This document shows positions 8,671 to 19,600 of a DNA stretch of 64,000 bases, piece by piece. The notes below the pieces were generated by a model that saw nothing but the letters and a program-made list of their open reading frames with translations, did not search any database and was not told where the DNA came from. The first letter of the stretch is position 1, and the number at the start of each line of letters is the position of its first letter. Source of the DNA: Desulfopila sp. IMCC35008 (GTDB lineage Bacteria > Desulfobacterota > Desulfobulbia > Desulfobulbales > Desulfocapsaceae); contig NZ_CP050700.1 of NCBI RefSeq assembly GCF_010646885.2, forward strand, positions 4,304,501 through 4,368,500. Reading direction: 5' to 3'. A program made the position numbers and the translations under genes.

Positions 8671-11217
8671 ATGTTGCTCAACTTTTTGCAAAACTCCAGA
8701 CTCGGCGGTCGTGACCACTTGAAACAGTCCTATCTTGAGAAAATGACGAGAAGAACACCGTTCTCGTCATTCCTGAACTACGTGGCATACGACGAGCAGA
8801 CAGAGATCTACCTCAACCAGGATGATAGCCTGGGCATACTCTGGGAATGCTACCCGCTGGTTTATGCAGGTCCCAAAACTATCAATGCCCTGGAAGGTCT
8901 CTTCCGGGCTGGTATTCCCAAAGACAGCGTTATTCAACTCACCTTCCATGCTGATTCGTTCATAGAACCTATCCTTGACCGGTATAGGGCAAGCAGGACA
9001 AGGCCAGATGAGATCATCCGTTCCAACACAGACAAAGTGGTGGATTTCATGATGGCCGGCAAGAAAGGACTCAGGAACTGCAGCAATATCCCGGTACGGA
9101 ATTTCAGGCTTTATGTGGCCGTGACAATTCCTGCAAACAGCCAGGGGATGCCCAAACCCGAGGACTTACATGATCAGGCTAAAGTTGCCCCTCTCATGGA
9201 GATCAAACGCCAGGTCAACGAGACCCTGAAAGCGGCTCTTCTTTCTCCGTATCACATGCGGCCTGACGAACTGCTCGAATTGCTACGGCGTCTGATCAAT
9301 TCTTACCCTGACGGATACCCGGAAAATAATCACGGTGTCTACAGTGATCAGGTTCCCCTGCGAAAACAGATTATCACCGCTGATACCCCAATCCGTGAAG
9401 AAAAGGATCATATGGTCGTTGGTGATAACTACTTCTGCTGTACCACTCCGAAAATCATCCCCAAGCAGGTCAACTCCCTGCAAACGAATTCGTTGTTCGG
9501 CGGCATTTGGGGCGTTGTTTCCGATGCCGACCAGATCAAGACAGATTTTCTCTACACCTTTAACATTATTTTCGAAAAAGGGCTGGAGATGAAAATCCAT
9601 GGCAAGTGTAACCTGCTGCTCAACCAGCAAGCCGTTGGTTCACTTTCCCCGACACTCAGGAGAAAGCAGGCAGAATTCCTGGAAGCAACTGATCAACTAG
9701 AGAGCGGAGAAAAGTTTGTAAAGGTTATCCCGATCATCTGGGTATGGAGCGATGAGCTCGAACATGCCAGGGACTCCCTGACCCGGGTTCGACGTTTATG
9801 GGAAAATCAGGGGTATGTTATGCAGAAGGATAACCTGATCCTGAAAATCCTGTTCCTCTCTTCCCTGCCCTTCTGCATGTATACTTCTGGCAGGAACGTT
9901 GAAAACCTGGAACGCGATTTTGTTGCACCCGTGGGAGGGATCACTTCGATTCTTCCCGTCCAGGGTGACTTCTCCGGTTCCGGAGGCAACCCAAATCTGA
10001 TCTTTACCGGTCGCAAAGGGCAGCTTGTTTCCCTGGATTTCTTTGCCAAAGGAGCAGCCAATCACAATGTCCTCTGCTGCGCCACGTCCGGATCCGGCAA
10101 ATCTTTTCTTATCAACTATATCGCCTTTAACTATTATTCCACCAACGCCATGGTGCGGATCATCGATATCGGCGGCAGTTACCAGAAAATCGCCCGTATG
10201 CTTGGAGCCAGATATCTCGATTTCCAAGCCGATACCAATGTCTGCCTCAATCCCTTCACTTATATCCTGGAACCGGATGAAGAGCTGAAATCCGTAGCGG
10301 CTGTTTTTGCTCAGATGGCCTACTCCAACTCGGATATGGAGAGATGCGATGACACCGAAATGAACCTCATCCGTAACGCGGTCAGGTGGGCCTGGCAAGT
10401 CAAAGGTCAAGAGGCCGATGCAGATACGGTTTACACCTTCCTGATGAAATTTCCTGAGGTGGAAAACGCGGATCTCGAAGAATTAGCCGATAACAAACAG
10501 CTGATTGAATCAGCAAGAAAACTAGCCTTCAACATCCGGGAATTTACTTCCCACGGCTTTCACGGCAAATTTTTTACCGGCCCTTCTTCGTTTGATATCC
10601 GTAGAGATGAGTTTGTCGTTCTCGAGTTGGAAAATCTCAAAATCCAGCCTGACCTGTACCGCGTCGTCACCCTCCTCATTATTAATGCCGTTACCCAGGA
10701 TCTTTACCTTTCCGACCGCTCACGGCCCAGGCTCGTGATCTTCGAAGAGGCCTGGCAATTCCTGGACAAGGCAGCAATGCTCTCCCCTGTGATCAACGAA
10801 GGCTATCGCAGAGCCAGGAAATACAACGGCAGTTTCATGGTGGTCACCCAGTCCTTGCTTGACCTGATGAACTTTGGTGAGGTGGGCAAGGTTGTTAACG
10901 GAAACTCACAGTTCAAGATCCTACTCGAGTCCGGCGACTTTTCACAAGCCAGGAGTATGGAATTGATCGACTATGACGACTTCACCATGGAACTCCTGAA
11001 ATCACTCAAATCCAATCCGCCGTACTACTCTGAGATCTTCTTCGACACACCCTTCGGACTTGGTGTGAGCCGCCTGGTCGTTAATGACTACGCCTACTTC
11101 ATCTACACGTCCAAGGCTGCTGAAATCGCCATGATTGAGCAACTCGTGGAGAAAGGGCTTACACACCACGAAGCCATTGGACATATGGTCATGTTGAGGG
11201 AACAAGGTGAAATATAA
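8671..11217 (+). CDS. traC: TraC, pilus assembly ATPase (VirB4-like)
   Basis: 848 residues, normal for the family. Walker A ATSGSGKS is at residues 471-478, and Walker B RLVIFEEAWQFL at about 688-699, followed by the ARKYNGSFMVVTQS sensor region. It energises pilus assembly and secretion at the cytoplasmic face. It starts 2 bp after traV and overlaps traW by 11 bp. Confidence 0.93.
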   Translation: MLLNFLQNSRLGGRDHLKQSYLEKMTRRTPFSSFLNYVAYDEQTEIYLNQDDSLGILWECYPLVYAGPKTINALEGLFRAGIPKDSVIQLTFHADSFIEPILDRYRASRTRPDEIIRSNTDKVVDFMMAGKKGLRNCSNIPVRNFRLYVAVTIPANSQGMPKPEDLHDQAKVAPLMEIKRQVNETLKAALLSPYHMRPDELLELLRRLINSYPDGYPENNHGVYSDQVPLRKQIITADTPIREEKDHMVVGDNYFCCTTPKIIPKQVNSLQTNSLFGGIWGVVSDADQIKTDFLYTFNIIFEKGLEMKIHGKCNLLLNQQAVGSLSPTLRRKQAEFLEATDQLESGEKFVKVIPIIWVWSDELEHARDSLTRVRRLWENQGYVMQKDNLILKILFLSSLPFCMYTSGRNVENLERDFVAPVGGITSILPVQGDFSGSGGNPNLIFTGRKGQLVSLDFFAKGAANHNVLCCATSGSGKSFLINYIAFNYYSTNAMVRIIDIGGSYQKIARMLGARYLDFQADTNVCLNPFTYILEPDEELKSVAAVFAQMAYSNSDMERCDDTEMNLIRNAVRWAWQVKGQEADADTVYTFLMKFPEVENADLEELADNKQLIESARKLAFNIREFTSHGFHGKFFTGPSSFDIRRDEFVVLELENLKIQPDLYRVVTLLIINAVTQDLYLSDRSRPRLVIFEEAWQFLDKAAMLSPVINEGYRRARKYNGSFMVVTQSLLDLMNFGEVGKVVNGNSQFKILLESGDFSQARSMELIDYDDFTMELLKSLKSNPPYYSEIFFDTPFGLGVSRLVVNDYAYFIYTSKAAEIAMIEQLVEKGLTHHEAIGHMVMLREQGEI

Positions 11218-11824
11218 TTTGTTATCTTTTTATATTTTTACCTTTTTAGCTATTGCTGTGAAAGCTCCGGCAATAACTGAACTTGAACCTGCCGGGGCAG
11301 TGTATCCGGTGGTGGAGCCGGATGTCCGGATTGAAATAAAACAGGAAGCAGTCAGCAAGTGGAAACAGCAAAAATCAGACTACCTGGAGAAACTATACGC
11401 CTATCAACCAACCAACTTGCAACTGCTACCAAAGGCCAGGCAAGATCGTTCATTCAGCGTTGATATGACCTACACCCTGGATCGTGATCTGGCAGACAAG
11501 GACGGTAAAGTGCTCTACCCCAAAGGGTACACGTTTAATCCCCTGGACTATATGACCTTGACCATTGGCCTGGTGGTAATCGACGGAGCTGATCCGGCTC
11601 AGGTGAAATGGTTCAAGGCGTCCCCTTATTCTTCCAATCACAAGATGAAGCTTATGCTATCCGGGGGCTATGCACGGTCATTAATATCTGAACTTAACCG
11701 GGCTGTATTCTATCTGGACCAAGAGGTTTCCGATCGTTTTCAACTGGCAGCTGTCCCATGTGTTGCCGTGCAGAAAGATAAACACATCCAGGTCAGGGAA
11801 TTTCTGATTCAGGAGGAGAATTAA
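11207..11824 (+). CDS. traW: TraW, periplasmic pilus assembly protein
   Basis: 205 residues from a GTG start overlapping traC. A signal peptide (about 1-23) precedes a periplasmic domain with the TraW signature FSVDMTYTLDRDLADKDGKVLYPKG and a YTFNPLDY motif. It is required for F pilus assembly and works with TraU and TrbC. The last base of its stop codon is shared with the traU start. Confidence 0.87.
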   Translation: MKYNLLSFYIFTFLAIAVKAPAITELEPAGAVYPVVEPDVRIEIKQEAVSKWKQQKSDYLEKLYAYQPTNLQLLPKARQDRSFSVDMTYTLDRDLADKDGKVLYPKGYTFNPLDYMTLTIGLVVIDGADPAQVKWFKASPYSSNHKMKLMLSGGYARSLISELNRAVFYLDQEVSDRFQLAAVPCVAVQKDKHIQVREFLIQEEN

Positions 11825-12750
11825 TGAAAGCGCAAGCATTCATTCTCCCCCTTCTCCTGGTACTCCTCATCACCGCCGGCAATTGGTCAAAGGCAGGAAC
11901 GCCTTTCAATCCAATGACAGATATCCATTACAGTGAAATTCAACTGACCTTTCTGGGAATTTGCATCTGTCCCCGGCCACCACCGATCTTTTACGAGGAA
12001 GGTGAGATATGGACGTATTGGGAGCCACTTGCTGCTGTCGATACCGTCAGCACCCCCTTCTACTCCGCATTTATCGGATCATCTTTTGGCGGTTCTCTTA
12101 TCGATGAATTGGGAGGAACAAATGCAACCCAGGACGCGGTCAGTATTGCCAATGAAAACAATTTTGCCCAGGCGCATTCATATCCGATTCCGCTTTTAAG
12201 CTGGCTCATGTGCAATCGCTATGACTACCCGTTCTGGGTATCCGAATATGACGTGCAATGGAACAATGATGAGTTGTCCGTGCTTATCCACCCGGAAGCT
12301 GCGCTTTATGCAAATCCTGTCATGCAGATGGCATGCATGGCCGATGCAACGGCAACAAATGTTGGCGCCACGCTCGATTTCATGCCCTGGTGCATAGGTT
12401 CAGGCGGTTCGGCCTATCCAATGACTGGCTCGATACAGAATGACGAAATAACCCAGGCCAACAACAGCGCTGCTGCCCGCCTGATCTACAAACTCAATCG
12501 GGTTTTCATGATTTGCGACCCTGCCCAGTCCCCTTGTGGGTGTATGAATACACCGGTCTGGGTCAAAAGCCATTACAAAACCCATGTGGTTCGCCCTGGC
12601 GTTCGAGCACCGGCCTGGCCCTTTGGTGTCACTTCCGCCTATTACAACTCCGGCCTCAATGTTCCGATGGTTGGCGGAGGCCTTGGTCCCAATGACCAAT
12701 ACCTATGGACTGTTTACAGGAGGCAATTTTGCTGTACGTGCTGCGAATAA
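11824..12750 (+). CDS. traU: TraU, periplasmic mating-pair / pilus protein
   Basis: 308 residues with an N-terminal signal peptide. It is rich in cysteine, as TraU is, with recognisable blocks ICICPRPPPIFYEEGEIWTYWEP, LLSWLMCNRYDYPFW and AALYANPVMQMACMADA. The disulfides would be formed with help from the thioredoxin-like proteins encoded downstream. The stop overlaps the trbC start (TAATG). Confidence 0.92.
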   Translation: MKAQAFILPLLLVLLITAGNWSKAGTPFNPMTDIHYSEIQLTFLGICICPRPPPIFYEEGEIWTYWEPLAAVDTVSTPFYSAFIGSSFGGSLIDELGGTNATQDAVSIANENNFAQAHSYPIPLLSWLMCNRYDYPFWVSEYDVQWNNDELSVLIHPEAALYANPVMQMACMADATATNVGATLDFMPWCIGSGGSAYPMTGSIQNDEITQANNSAAARLIYKLNRVFMICDPAQSPCGCMNTPVWVKSHYKTHVVRPGVRAPAWPFGVTSAYYNSGLNVPMVGGGLGPNDQYLWTVYRRQFCCTCCE

Positions 12751-13466
12751 TGATAATGCTTCTCCTGTCAACTGTTCCCACTGCGGCTGATGAACTGGAG
12801 AAAAGTGTACAGCAGGCTATGGAGCAGGCGAGAAAGGATGCTGCCAAGATAGAAATCCCGGCGAATAAACATGAGGATGAGGGGATGAAGGCTGCCCAGG
12901 AAAGCGCAAGCTTATTCAATTCTCCTGAGTTTCAAGAAAAACTCCAGTGTGAAAAGCGGCGGATCAGAGAGGAAGTTTTTGCAGATTACACTCCTGATGC
13001 AGAGGAAAAGGACACGCCTATCACTGGCAAGCTGTCAGAAAACGAGAAGGTGTATCTCTTTATTTCATCCTCCATCCCTGATGAAACGATCAACACATAC
13101 CTGGCAGCAATTGAAGGATTGGAGGAGCCAGGCATAAGCATACTTATGAAAGGTTTTGTCCCGGGTCAACGTGGTCGCTACCTGACCCGGATTACTCAAA
13201 AAGACCGGAACTGTATTGACCGGATGCAACAGGAAAATCCAGTGGTCTGTGAGCGATTCGACGTACCAATCAGGATTCAGCCCTCCTTGTTTGACAAATA
13301 TGATGTTACCCGGGCACCTGCAGTCGTATATGAACGAGAAGGAAAGGCCTGGAAAATAACCGGAGATGCCGGACTCGATTACCTGCTGGAACAGATTAAC
13401 CGGGAGGCAAAGAGCCCCCACCTAAGTCACCTGGTCACCACTCTGCAAGGAATGAAATATGAGTGA
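12750..13466 (+). CDS. trbC: TrbC, type-F pilus assembly protein
   Basis: 238 residues from the ATG at 12750, which shares a base with the traU stop and begins a short signal peptide (MIMLLLSTVPTAADE). An earlier in-frame start exists but would lie inside traU. The C-terminal half has the TrbC thioredoxin-like block (KVYLFISSSIPDETINTYL, MKGFVPGQRGRYL, VTRAPAVVYE). It acts with TraW in pilus assembly. Confidence 0.87.
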   Translation: MIMLLLSTVPTAADELEKSVQQAMEQARKDAAKIEIPANKHEDEGMKAAQESASLFNSPEFQEKLQCEKRRIREEVFADYTPDAEEKDTPITGKLSENEKVYLFISSSIPDETINTYLAAIEGLEEPGISILMKGFVPGQRGRYLTRITQKDRNCIDRMQQENPVVCERFDVPIRIQPSLFDKYDVTRAPAVVYEREGKAWKITGDAGLDYLLEQINREAKSPHLSHLVTTLQGMKYE

Positions 13467-13785
13467 AAGCGAACCCGCACCTGGAAATACCCGATTAACA
13501 CCTGGCTACATAGAAGTCATCGTAATTGTTCTGATCATCGTAACCGGGGCCTTCTATGGTTATGACAGGTATTTCGCCCAAAAGATCAAAATAGTGGATA
13601 TGAGCGGGTATTTTCGGCAACAAAAAGCGCTTATGGCAGCCGGTGAGATAACAGAAGCTGATTTCAGGGTCAACCTCAACCAGGTGGACACCCTTATCAG
13701 CCAGGATGCAGATCTCCATAAAAATCAAATCTACATTCTCAAAGAAGTTGTACTGAAAAATGGGAACGAACTCACCCTCAAATAA
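13459..13785 (+). CDS. trbI: TrbI-like (F-type) membrane protein
   Basis: 108 residues. One membrane helix at about 17-35 (IEVIVIVLIIVTGAFYGY) is followed by a periplasmic part with VDMSGYFRQQKALMAAGEI. Size, topology and placement next to trbC fit F-type TrbI, which affects pilus outgrowth and retraction. It overlaps both neighbours. Confidence 0.6.
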   Translation: MSESEPAPGNTRLTPGYIEVIVIVLIIVTGAFYGYDRYFAQKIKIVDMSGYFRQQKALMAAGEITEADFRVNLNQVDTLISQDADLHKNQIYILKEVVLKNGNELTLK

Positions 13786-14296
13786 AAAGCGGCCCTTATG
13801 GCAGCTCAACAAAAAGGAACTAAGCATAGTTCTTGTCCTGTTGACCGGACTTATCGCCGGGCTTGTACTCCCTCAGCGGATCATCATCGCCACCAGTGAC
13901 TCGCTTGACCACCGCATATTTTTCAAGGTGCCGGTGGATACTACCAGGATTAAGCATGGAGACTATCTGCTGTTCAGGGTGCAACAAGGAGAACACACGC
14001 CCTTTATCCGCAAAGGGCTCACAGAAAACAACGTTTTGATCAAAGAGGTTGGCTGCATCCCGGGAGATCTTTTAACCAGGGACGCTGATGGAGTCTTTTT
14101 CTGCAAACAAAACCTGCTTGGCAAGGCCCTGACAAAAGACAGTAAAGGCAATGTGCTTCCCGTCTTCGATTTCAACGGCCCTATTCCAATGGGACGTTTT
14201 TTCATGAAGGGCACAAATCCCCGTTCCTTTGATTCTCGTTACTTCGGACTGATCCATGACAGTGCATTTCTCTCAAAAGCTCTGCCGTTATGGTAG
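13760..14296 (+). CDS. conjugative transfer signal peptidase (S26 family)
   Basis: 178 residues. A membrane helix at about 22-39 is followed by a serine/lysine peptidase core. Ser48 in TSDSLDHRIFF is the likely nucleophile and Lys95 in VLIKEVGCIPGD the general base, with the box D-like NPRSFDSRYFG near 150-160. It probably processes the pilin or other exported transfer proteins. It overlaps trbI by 26 bp and traF by 41 bp. Confidence 0.82.
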   Translation: MGTNSPSNKKRPLWQLNKKELSIVLVLLTGLIAGLVLPQRIIIATSDSLDHRIFFKVPVDTTRIKHGDYLLFRVQQGEHTPFIRKGLTENNVLIKEVGCIPGDLLTRDADGVFFCKQNLLGKALTKDSKGNVLPVFDFNGPIPMGRFFMKGTNPRSFDSRYFGLIHDSAFLSKALPLW

Positions 14297-15197
14297 CACG
14301 TTCATACTTGCAGCAGGACTTTGGATAATTCTGTCTACCTGTTGTCATGCCCTGGGTGAGGGAAATCCACAATTTTACGAAAAACAAAAAGAAGGCTGGT
14401 TCTGGTATCACGACCCACCACCAGAACCGGATGAGAATGAGGAACAAAAAATAAGCCTGGTTCAGCAGATCCCGCAACAACAGGAAAATAGATACAGGGG
14501 AGCAAATCTCGAGCAAGTGAGCCTGGAAGATTTGTGGAAAATGTACCCCGATGACTTCCAGCAGCTACTTGATCATGTCCAGAACCTGGCAGTCCAGGCT
14601 CCAACGGAAGAGAACACTCTCCGGTACCTGGTCATGCAGGACGTGGCGAGGAGAAAGGCCCTTGCCTACACTAACAGTGCAATGTACGTGACCCAGAAAT
14701 ACGGAAACCTGTTCAATATCAACCAGGTCTATCCAACATCCAGGCCGGGAGTCACTGCCAGAGTGCAAATACAGAATCAAGAGATCGGGCAAACCATCTC
14801 AAATGCCAGGAACAACCATGCCCTGATCTATTTCACCAGCCCCACATGTGGCTTCTGTGAGAAACAAAACGGCATCCTCTCCTATTTCGTGGAAAAATAC
14901 GGCTGGACGATAAAGCCGGTGGATATAAGCCGACAACCAGGTGTTGCCGCAAGGTTCAACATTGAAACAACTCCCACCCTGTTGCTCATAAAAAAAGGAA
15001 GGGAAGAACATATGACAGTATCCGTTGGAGTTGTCACACTCACTGAACTCGAGCGTAAGCTCTACCGTGCAGTCCGCTATCTGCAGGGTGAAACAAGGGA
15101 TGACAATTTCCTGATGTACGACTTCCAGAAAGGTTCGGCATTCGACGCAACCTCGATCCTAAACAATGAGGGCAAGCAACCATGGCAAGGAAAGTAA
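14256..15197 (+). CDS. traF: TraF, thioredoxin-like pilus assembly protein
   Basis: 313 residues with a signal peptide (about 10-29). The C-terminal thioredoxin-like domain (about 180-270) has an active-site C198-G-F-C201 and the cis-Pro region TTPTLLLI. Classical F TraF lacks the CxxC, so this copy may be an active disulfide oxidoreductase/isomerase for cysteine-rich TraU and TraH. It overlaps traH by 16 bp. Confidence 0.85.
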   Translation: MTVHFSQKLCRYGSTFILAAGLWIILSTCCHALGEGNPQFYEKQKEGWFWYHDPPPEPDENEEQKISLVQQIPQQQENRYRGANLEQVSLEDLWKMYPDDFQQLLDHVQNLAVQAPTEENTLRYLVMQDVARRKALAYTNSAMYVTQKYGNLFNINQVYPTSRPGVTARVQIQNQEIGQTISNARNNHALIYFTSPTCGFCEKQNGILSYFVEKYGWTIKPVDISRQPGVAARFNIETTPTLLLIKKGREEHMTVSVGVVTLTELERKLYRAVRYLQGETRDDNFLMYDFQKGSAFDATSILNNEGKQPWQGK

Positions 15198-16618
15198 TCT
15201 TCGTAGCAGCAAGCGTCTTTCTCCTCTTCTCAACCTCCACCCATGCCGAATGGGTTGATGATTGGCTGCAGCAGCGCAGCATAAGCGGCCCAAACTACTT
15301 TCACGGCCAGGAACGGGGCTTTTATCAAGCCGGAAGTTTTTCCACCCGCTGGTCAAACACCAACGATTATCCAATTACCGTTGAATCTCCCAGGATCAAA
15401 GCCGGCTGTGGAGGAATCGATGTGTTCCTTGGTGGCATGTCTTTTATGAATTCCGACTACCTGGTGGATAAGATGCAGGGGATCCTGAGCAACGCCGCGG
15501 CTGTTGCCTTTGACCTTGGCTTAAAGACCCTCTGCTCCCAGTGCTCCAACACAGTCAAGAACTTTGAAGCCATTGCTGACAAGCTCAACTCCATGCAGAT
15601 CGAGGAATGTGCGACCGCCCAGGGACTGGTCGGGGTGGTGATGGATGAAAACGGTTTCCACTCATCAGAGGTTATGCGGGAAAAGCTTGGTACTGCGATC
15701 AAGGAAAACAAGCTGGCCCAGGGTATCACGGAGATGTGGGACATTGCCACCAAGGAGGACCAGACCAATAACAACATACCGCAGGCTGCAGATGTCACCC
15801 GTATCAACAGCGGCTGCAATGCAGATATCCGCAACACCTTCTTGTCGGGCGGTTCCTTGCTCGACAACCTTGGTTCCAGCATGGGGATCCCTTCCGGCCA
15901 CACCGATCTTATTCGTGGTCTGGTTGGTGATATCACACTTCAGGGACCTGCCAGCGCCTATAAAGTGAGCTACGAAGGTCCCTGCCCTCAGAACAACCCT
16001 GACGATATCAAAGGAATCTCCGAAGGGATACTCTATTCCAAAAATTCCGGCGGCACCTGTACCCTGATCACTGATGCTAACAGGGACCTGGTCCAGTATG
16101 TGACCGACACCTTAAACGCCATCGTCACCAAGATAGAGTCCAGAACCGCCCTCAGCACCACGGAACAGGATTTCCTGGAGTCGACACCACTATCACCTCT
16201 ACCCATCCTCAAGACCGCCATTGGCAGTAACATGAAGGAGTCAATGGTTACCAGCCTGGCAGATCTCACTGCCAAGGCATACAGCCTGCAGATGCTCTCC
16301 GACTTGTACATCCGTGCAGAATCCATTGCGGTAAAAGCCAAAGAGATGCTGGAGAAAAAGGCCGGAGCCGCCAGCGGACAGCCTGCCGAGAACTGCAACC
16401 CCGCAGTATTTGCCGGCCACATCGATACCGACCTTGGCATTATGCTGGGAAGAATACGACAAAGGCAGGAAGCATCAAGGGAAGCCTATATCGCTGCTGC
16501 AGGTGAGATAACCACCATCATGGCCTATATGGAAAATATGCAGAAGATCGAGACCCAGATGGTCAGCGAAATTACCCGCAGATACGGCAAAGACATTGCT
16601 TCACGAATGCAGCTTTGA
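15182..16618 (+). CDS. traH: TraH, pilus assembly outer-membrane-associated protein
   Basis: 478 residues with a signal peptide (cleavage near THA|EW). Typical TraH features include YQAGSFSTRW, SPRIKAGCGGIDVFLGGMSF, the paired cysteines CSQCSN, and a C-terminal coiled-coil segment. It forms part of the outer complex for pilus extension. The stop is 5 bp before the traG ATG. Confidence 0.92.
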   Translation: MARKVIFVAASVFLLFSTSTHAEWVDDWLQQRSISGPNYFHGQERGFYQAGSFSTRWSNTNDYPITVESPRIKAGCGGIDVFLGGMSFMNSDYLVDKMQGILSNAAAVAFDLGLKTLCSQCSNTVKNFEAIADKLNSMQIEECATAQGLVGVVMDENGFHSSEVMREKLGTAIKENKLAQGITEMWDIATKEDQTNNNIPQAADVTRINSGCNADIRNTFLSGGSLLDNLGSSMGIPSGHTDLIRGLVGDITLQGPASAYKVSYEGPCPQNNPDDIKGISEGILYSKNSGGTCTLITDANRDLVQYVTDTLNAIVTKIESRTALSTTEQDFLESTPLSPLPILKTAIGSNMKESMVTSLADLTAKAYSLQMLSDLYIRAESIAVKAKEMLEKKAGAASGQPAENCNPAVFAGHIDTDLGIMLGRIRQRQEASREAYIAAAGEITTIMAYMENMQKIETQMVSEITRRYGKDIASRMQL

Positions 16619-16623
16619 TTATC

Positions 16624-19600
16624 ATGAAAAAAATCTACCCTTTATTACTCACCGGCCTGTTGGTATTTGCTGCCGCTCCGGCGATGGCAATAGATATGGA
16701 GTTTTATACCTACGGTGGTTTTAACCCTGTTGTACAGGCCTTCGCCAAGGTTGCACTTATTTTCGGTGATAGCGGTTATAAAGGACTACTTGTCGTCGTC
16801 ACTGTTTTAGGCATAGTGGCCGCCGCTGTAGGAATGATCGCCAAAGCCACAGTGGGTGGCAGGATCAGCCTTACCTGGCCTGTCCCTGTACTGGCTGGAA
16901 TGGTGGTCTATATTGCCCTGTTTATCCCCACCGGCAACATCACGGTCTACGATCCGGTCCTCAACCGATTCCAGATTGTCCCAAACGTCCCGGACGCTAT
17001 CGTTGCCACAGCAGGCACTCTCAACAAACTGGAAAAAGGTCTGGTCGATATTATCGACACAGCTTCTGCCCCCAACGCCCACTATCTGGATACAGCCGGT
17101 GGAAAGGGATTTAAGGTCCTGGAGGCCATAAGGGGGTCAAGCCCCAAAGATAACCATGCCCGGACTTCAATGATCCGTTACATCAAGGACTGCGTGACCT
17201 TCGAACTGCTACGGCCTGGCTCCACAATATCCCTGGATACCATGCGAAACAGCTCTACCGATTTTCTGACTGAGCTCGCAGGCGCACAGAACCCGGCCAT
17301 CTATACAGTCTATTACGACAGCACAAACCCTGAAGGACAAACCATGACCTGCACCCAGGCGTGGACACAGCTGCAGCCAATCTACTCAAACCCCACCAAC
17401 TATGACGAGGCCATTCAACGCGCCTGCGCCAAAGCCCATTTTGACCCGAACAGCACCACGGAAATGCTGAGGTGCCAATCCCTCATCTCAACCACCATGC
17501 TCCATGTTACGGGAAATTCCTACACCCCGGAGCGACTCATTCAACAGCGACAGATTGCCGAAATTCTTTATAACTTCTACTACCAGGATGATTACGAGAC
17601 CTCAGTCCTGATGGAGTCGGACAGAAAGATCGTAGCCACCGGCATGGGAATCGGCATCACAATGAATGAGTGGATTCCCATTATCCGTGCAATTATGACA
17701 GCTATTGCGGTCGGTACCCTCCCCTTTCTCGCCCTGTTCCTGCCCACACCGGTTATTGGTAGAGCTGCATCAGTTATGTTTGGGTTTTTCGTATTTCTCA
17801 CCACCTGGGGAGTAACCGATGCCGTTATCCACGGTGCAGCCATGGACTATGCTGCTTACGCCTTCGAGGATGTTCGACAGTCAAACCTAGGAGTATATGC
17901 CATGGCATCCTTTCCCAACATGTCACTCAAAATGATGGCCATGTTTGGGGTAATCCGCTCAGCGGGGATCATGTTGGCCAGTATCTTTTCCATGATGCTG
18001 GTTCGATTCGGAGGTTCGGCCCTCGCTCATTTCGCCACAAACCTCGGCTCTATCGCACGAGGTGCTGGTGCCCAGGCTGGAGCACTAATTACACCGGAAG
18101 GCAACGCCTCAGCCCTCGCCGAACAGACCAGAATTGCAGGTTTGCTTGAAGGAATGCAGGAACACCGGTTTACCAATATGGCTGCCGCCGGTGCATACAA
18201 GATGCATTCAAATGTTGGCGGATATCATGCCGCCATGAACACCAGGAATTCCCTTCAGGACACCGGTCATCTTCCACAGGGAACGACTGCAGCGGAATAT
18301 GCCCAGGCTGAAACCTCCGCTGGCCGATCCGCAGGTACAAACGCTGGTGTTATCAGTGTCACAACTGGAACTGATGGGAATGCCTCCAGGATGAAAGGTG
18401 AATCAGTCAATGCAGATGGATCCACAACCACAATAACCACAGGTACTGGTGGTACTGGCCAGGCAGTAGATACCATGCCTGCTGGCACCGCAAAATATGA
18501 TGTCGATGGTAATGGCAATCAAACCCTCACCTACGCTCAGGTTAATGGCATGAATCCAATCAGCATCGGGCAGTCTCTGCAAAACCAGCTTATTGGCTCA
18601 GCTTCAAACAGTCTTGGCGGTTCTTCCAACTGGAATATGATGACCCGGCAACTGCAGAGGGATAGCCTTACCAGTACCAGCGCCCAGAGCTACAGTGAAC
18701 GGCTTGATAATTCCATGAGGTCGAACTGGCAAAGATCGTTCAATGACTCGTCGAGTTTTGTACATTCGATGGATCAGTATTCACGCACACAATTGTCGTC
18801 AATGCTTAATGCTGGTGGAAAAATAGGTCTTGGCCTATCAGCCGGAGCAGGCGGAAACGCGCAGATTACTGTCATGGGTAATGATGGGGAAACAGTAAGC
18901 TTTAACGTTTCCGAACAAACAGCCCAAGCCTTTGCCCGAGATCAGGCAAGGATACGAGCAGAGTCCATACAGGAAACTTTTTCAGGTTCCCAAGGCCTGG
19001 ATTACCTAACAGATATCTCAAAGCAGATTGGTGCTACTGAAAGTTACTCCTTTCTTGAAGATGCACGACGAGTTGAGGCGGCAACGCAATCCTACGGGAC
19101 CAATATGCAAACTGCTTTTGTCCGCGATTATGCAACGAATCAGTTTGGAGATGAAAATCCTGCAAGCATTAGAAAGGCAGTAGGAAATTTAGCACACATG
19201 GCGCAAAGCAATCCTCAGGCATTGAACAAAATGGTTGAAGGATTTGTCAGCGGTAATGGCTATGGCTGGGGTACTACCAGCGGAAAGGTAATCAGTGCTA
19301 TGGATGCAATGGGCAACCGGACTCATGACGATGCAATATTGAGAGGAGCTATAGACCATACAACCAATGCGGCAAGGAAAGAATCGTCTGGGGTCACAAC
19401 AAATAATCTGGTTCCACCTGATCAGAAAGGTTTACGCGAGCCAGACTCAACCCCTGCAGTAGATAAAGCAGATCATCTAAGAAACATTGCTCGCAACGAG
19501 GAAACAGGTGATGGAAGGATACGAACAACTCCAACTGGAATGGCAAAAGAAGGTGTCGGAAAAGTATTTGATGGTCTTGTCGATAGTCAGGGAGATAGAC

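Noticed and set aside
9796-10410. Long minus-strand open frame inside traC
   Set aside because: It is the antisense shadow of the conserved traC coding region and has no ribosome-binding site or known domain.
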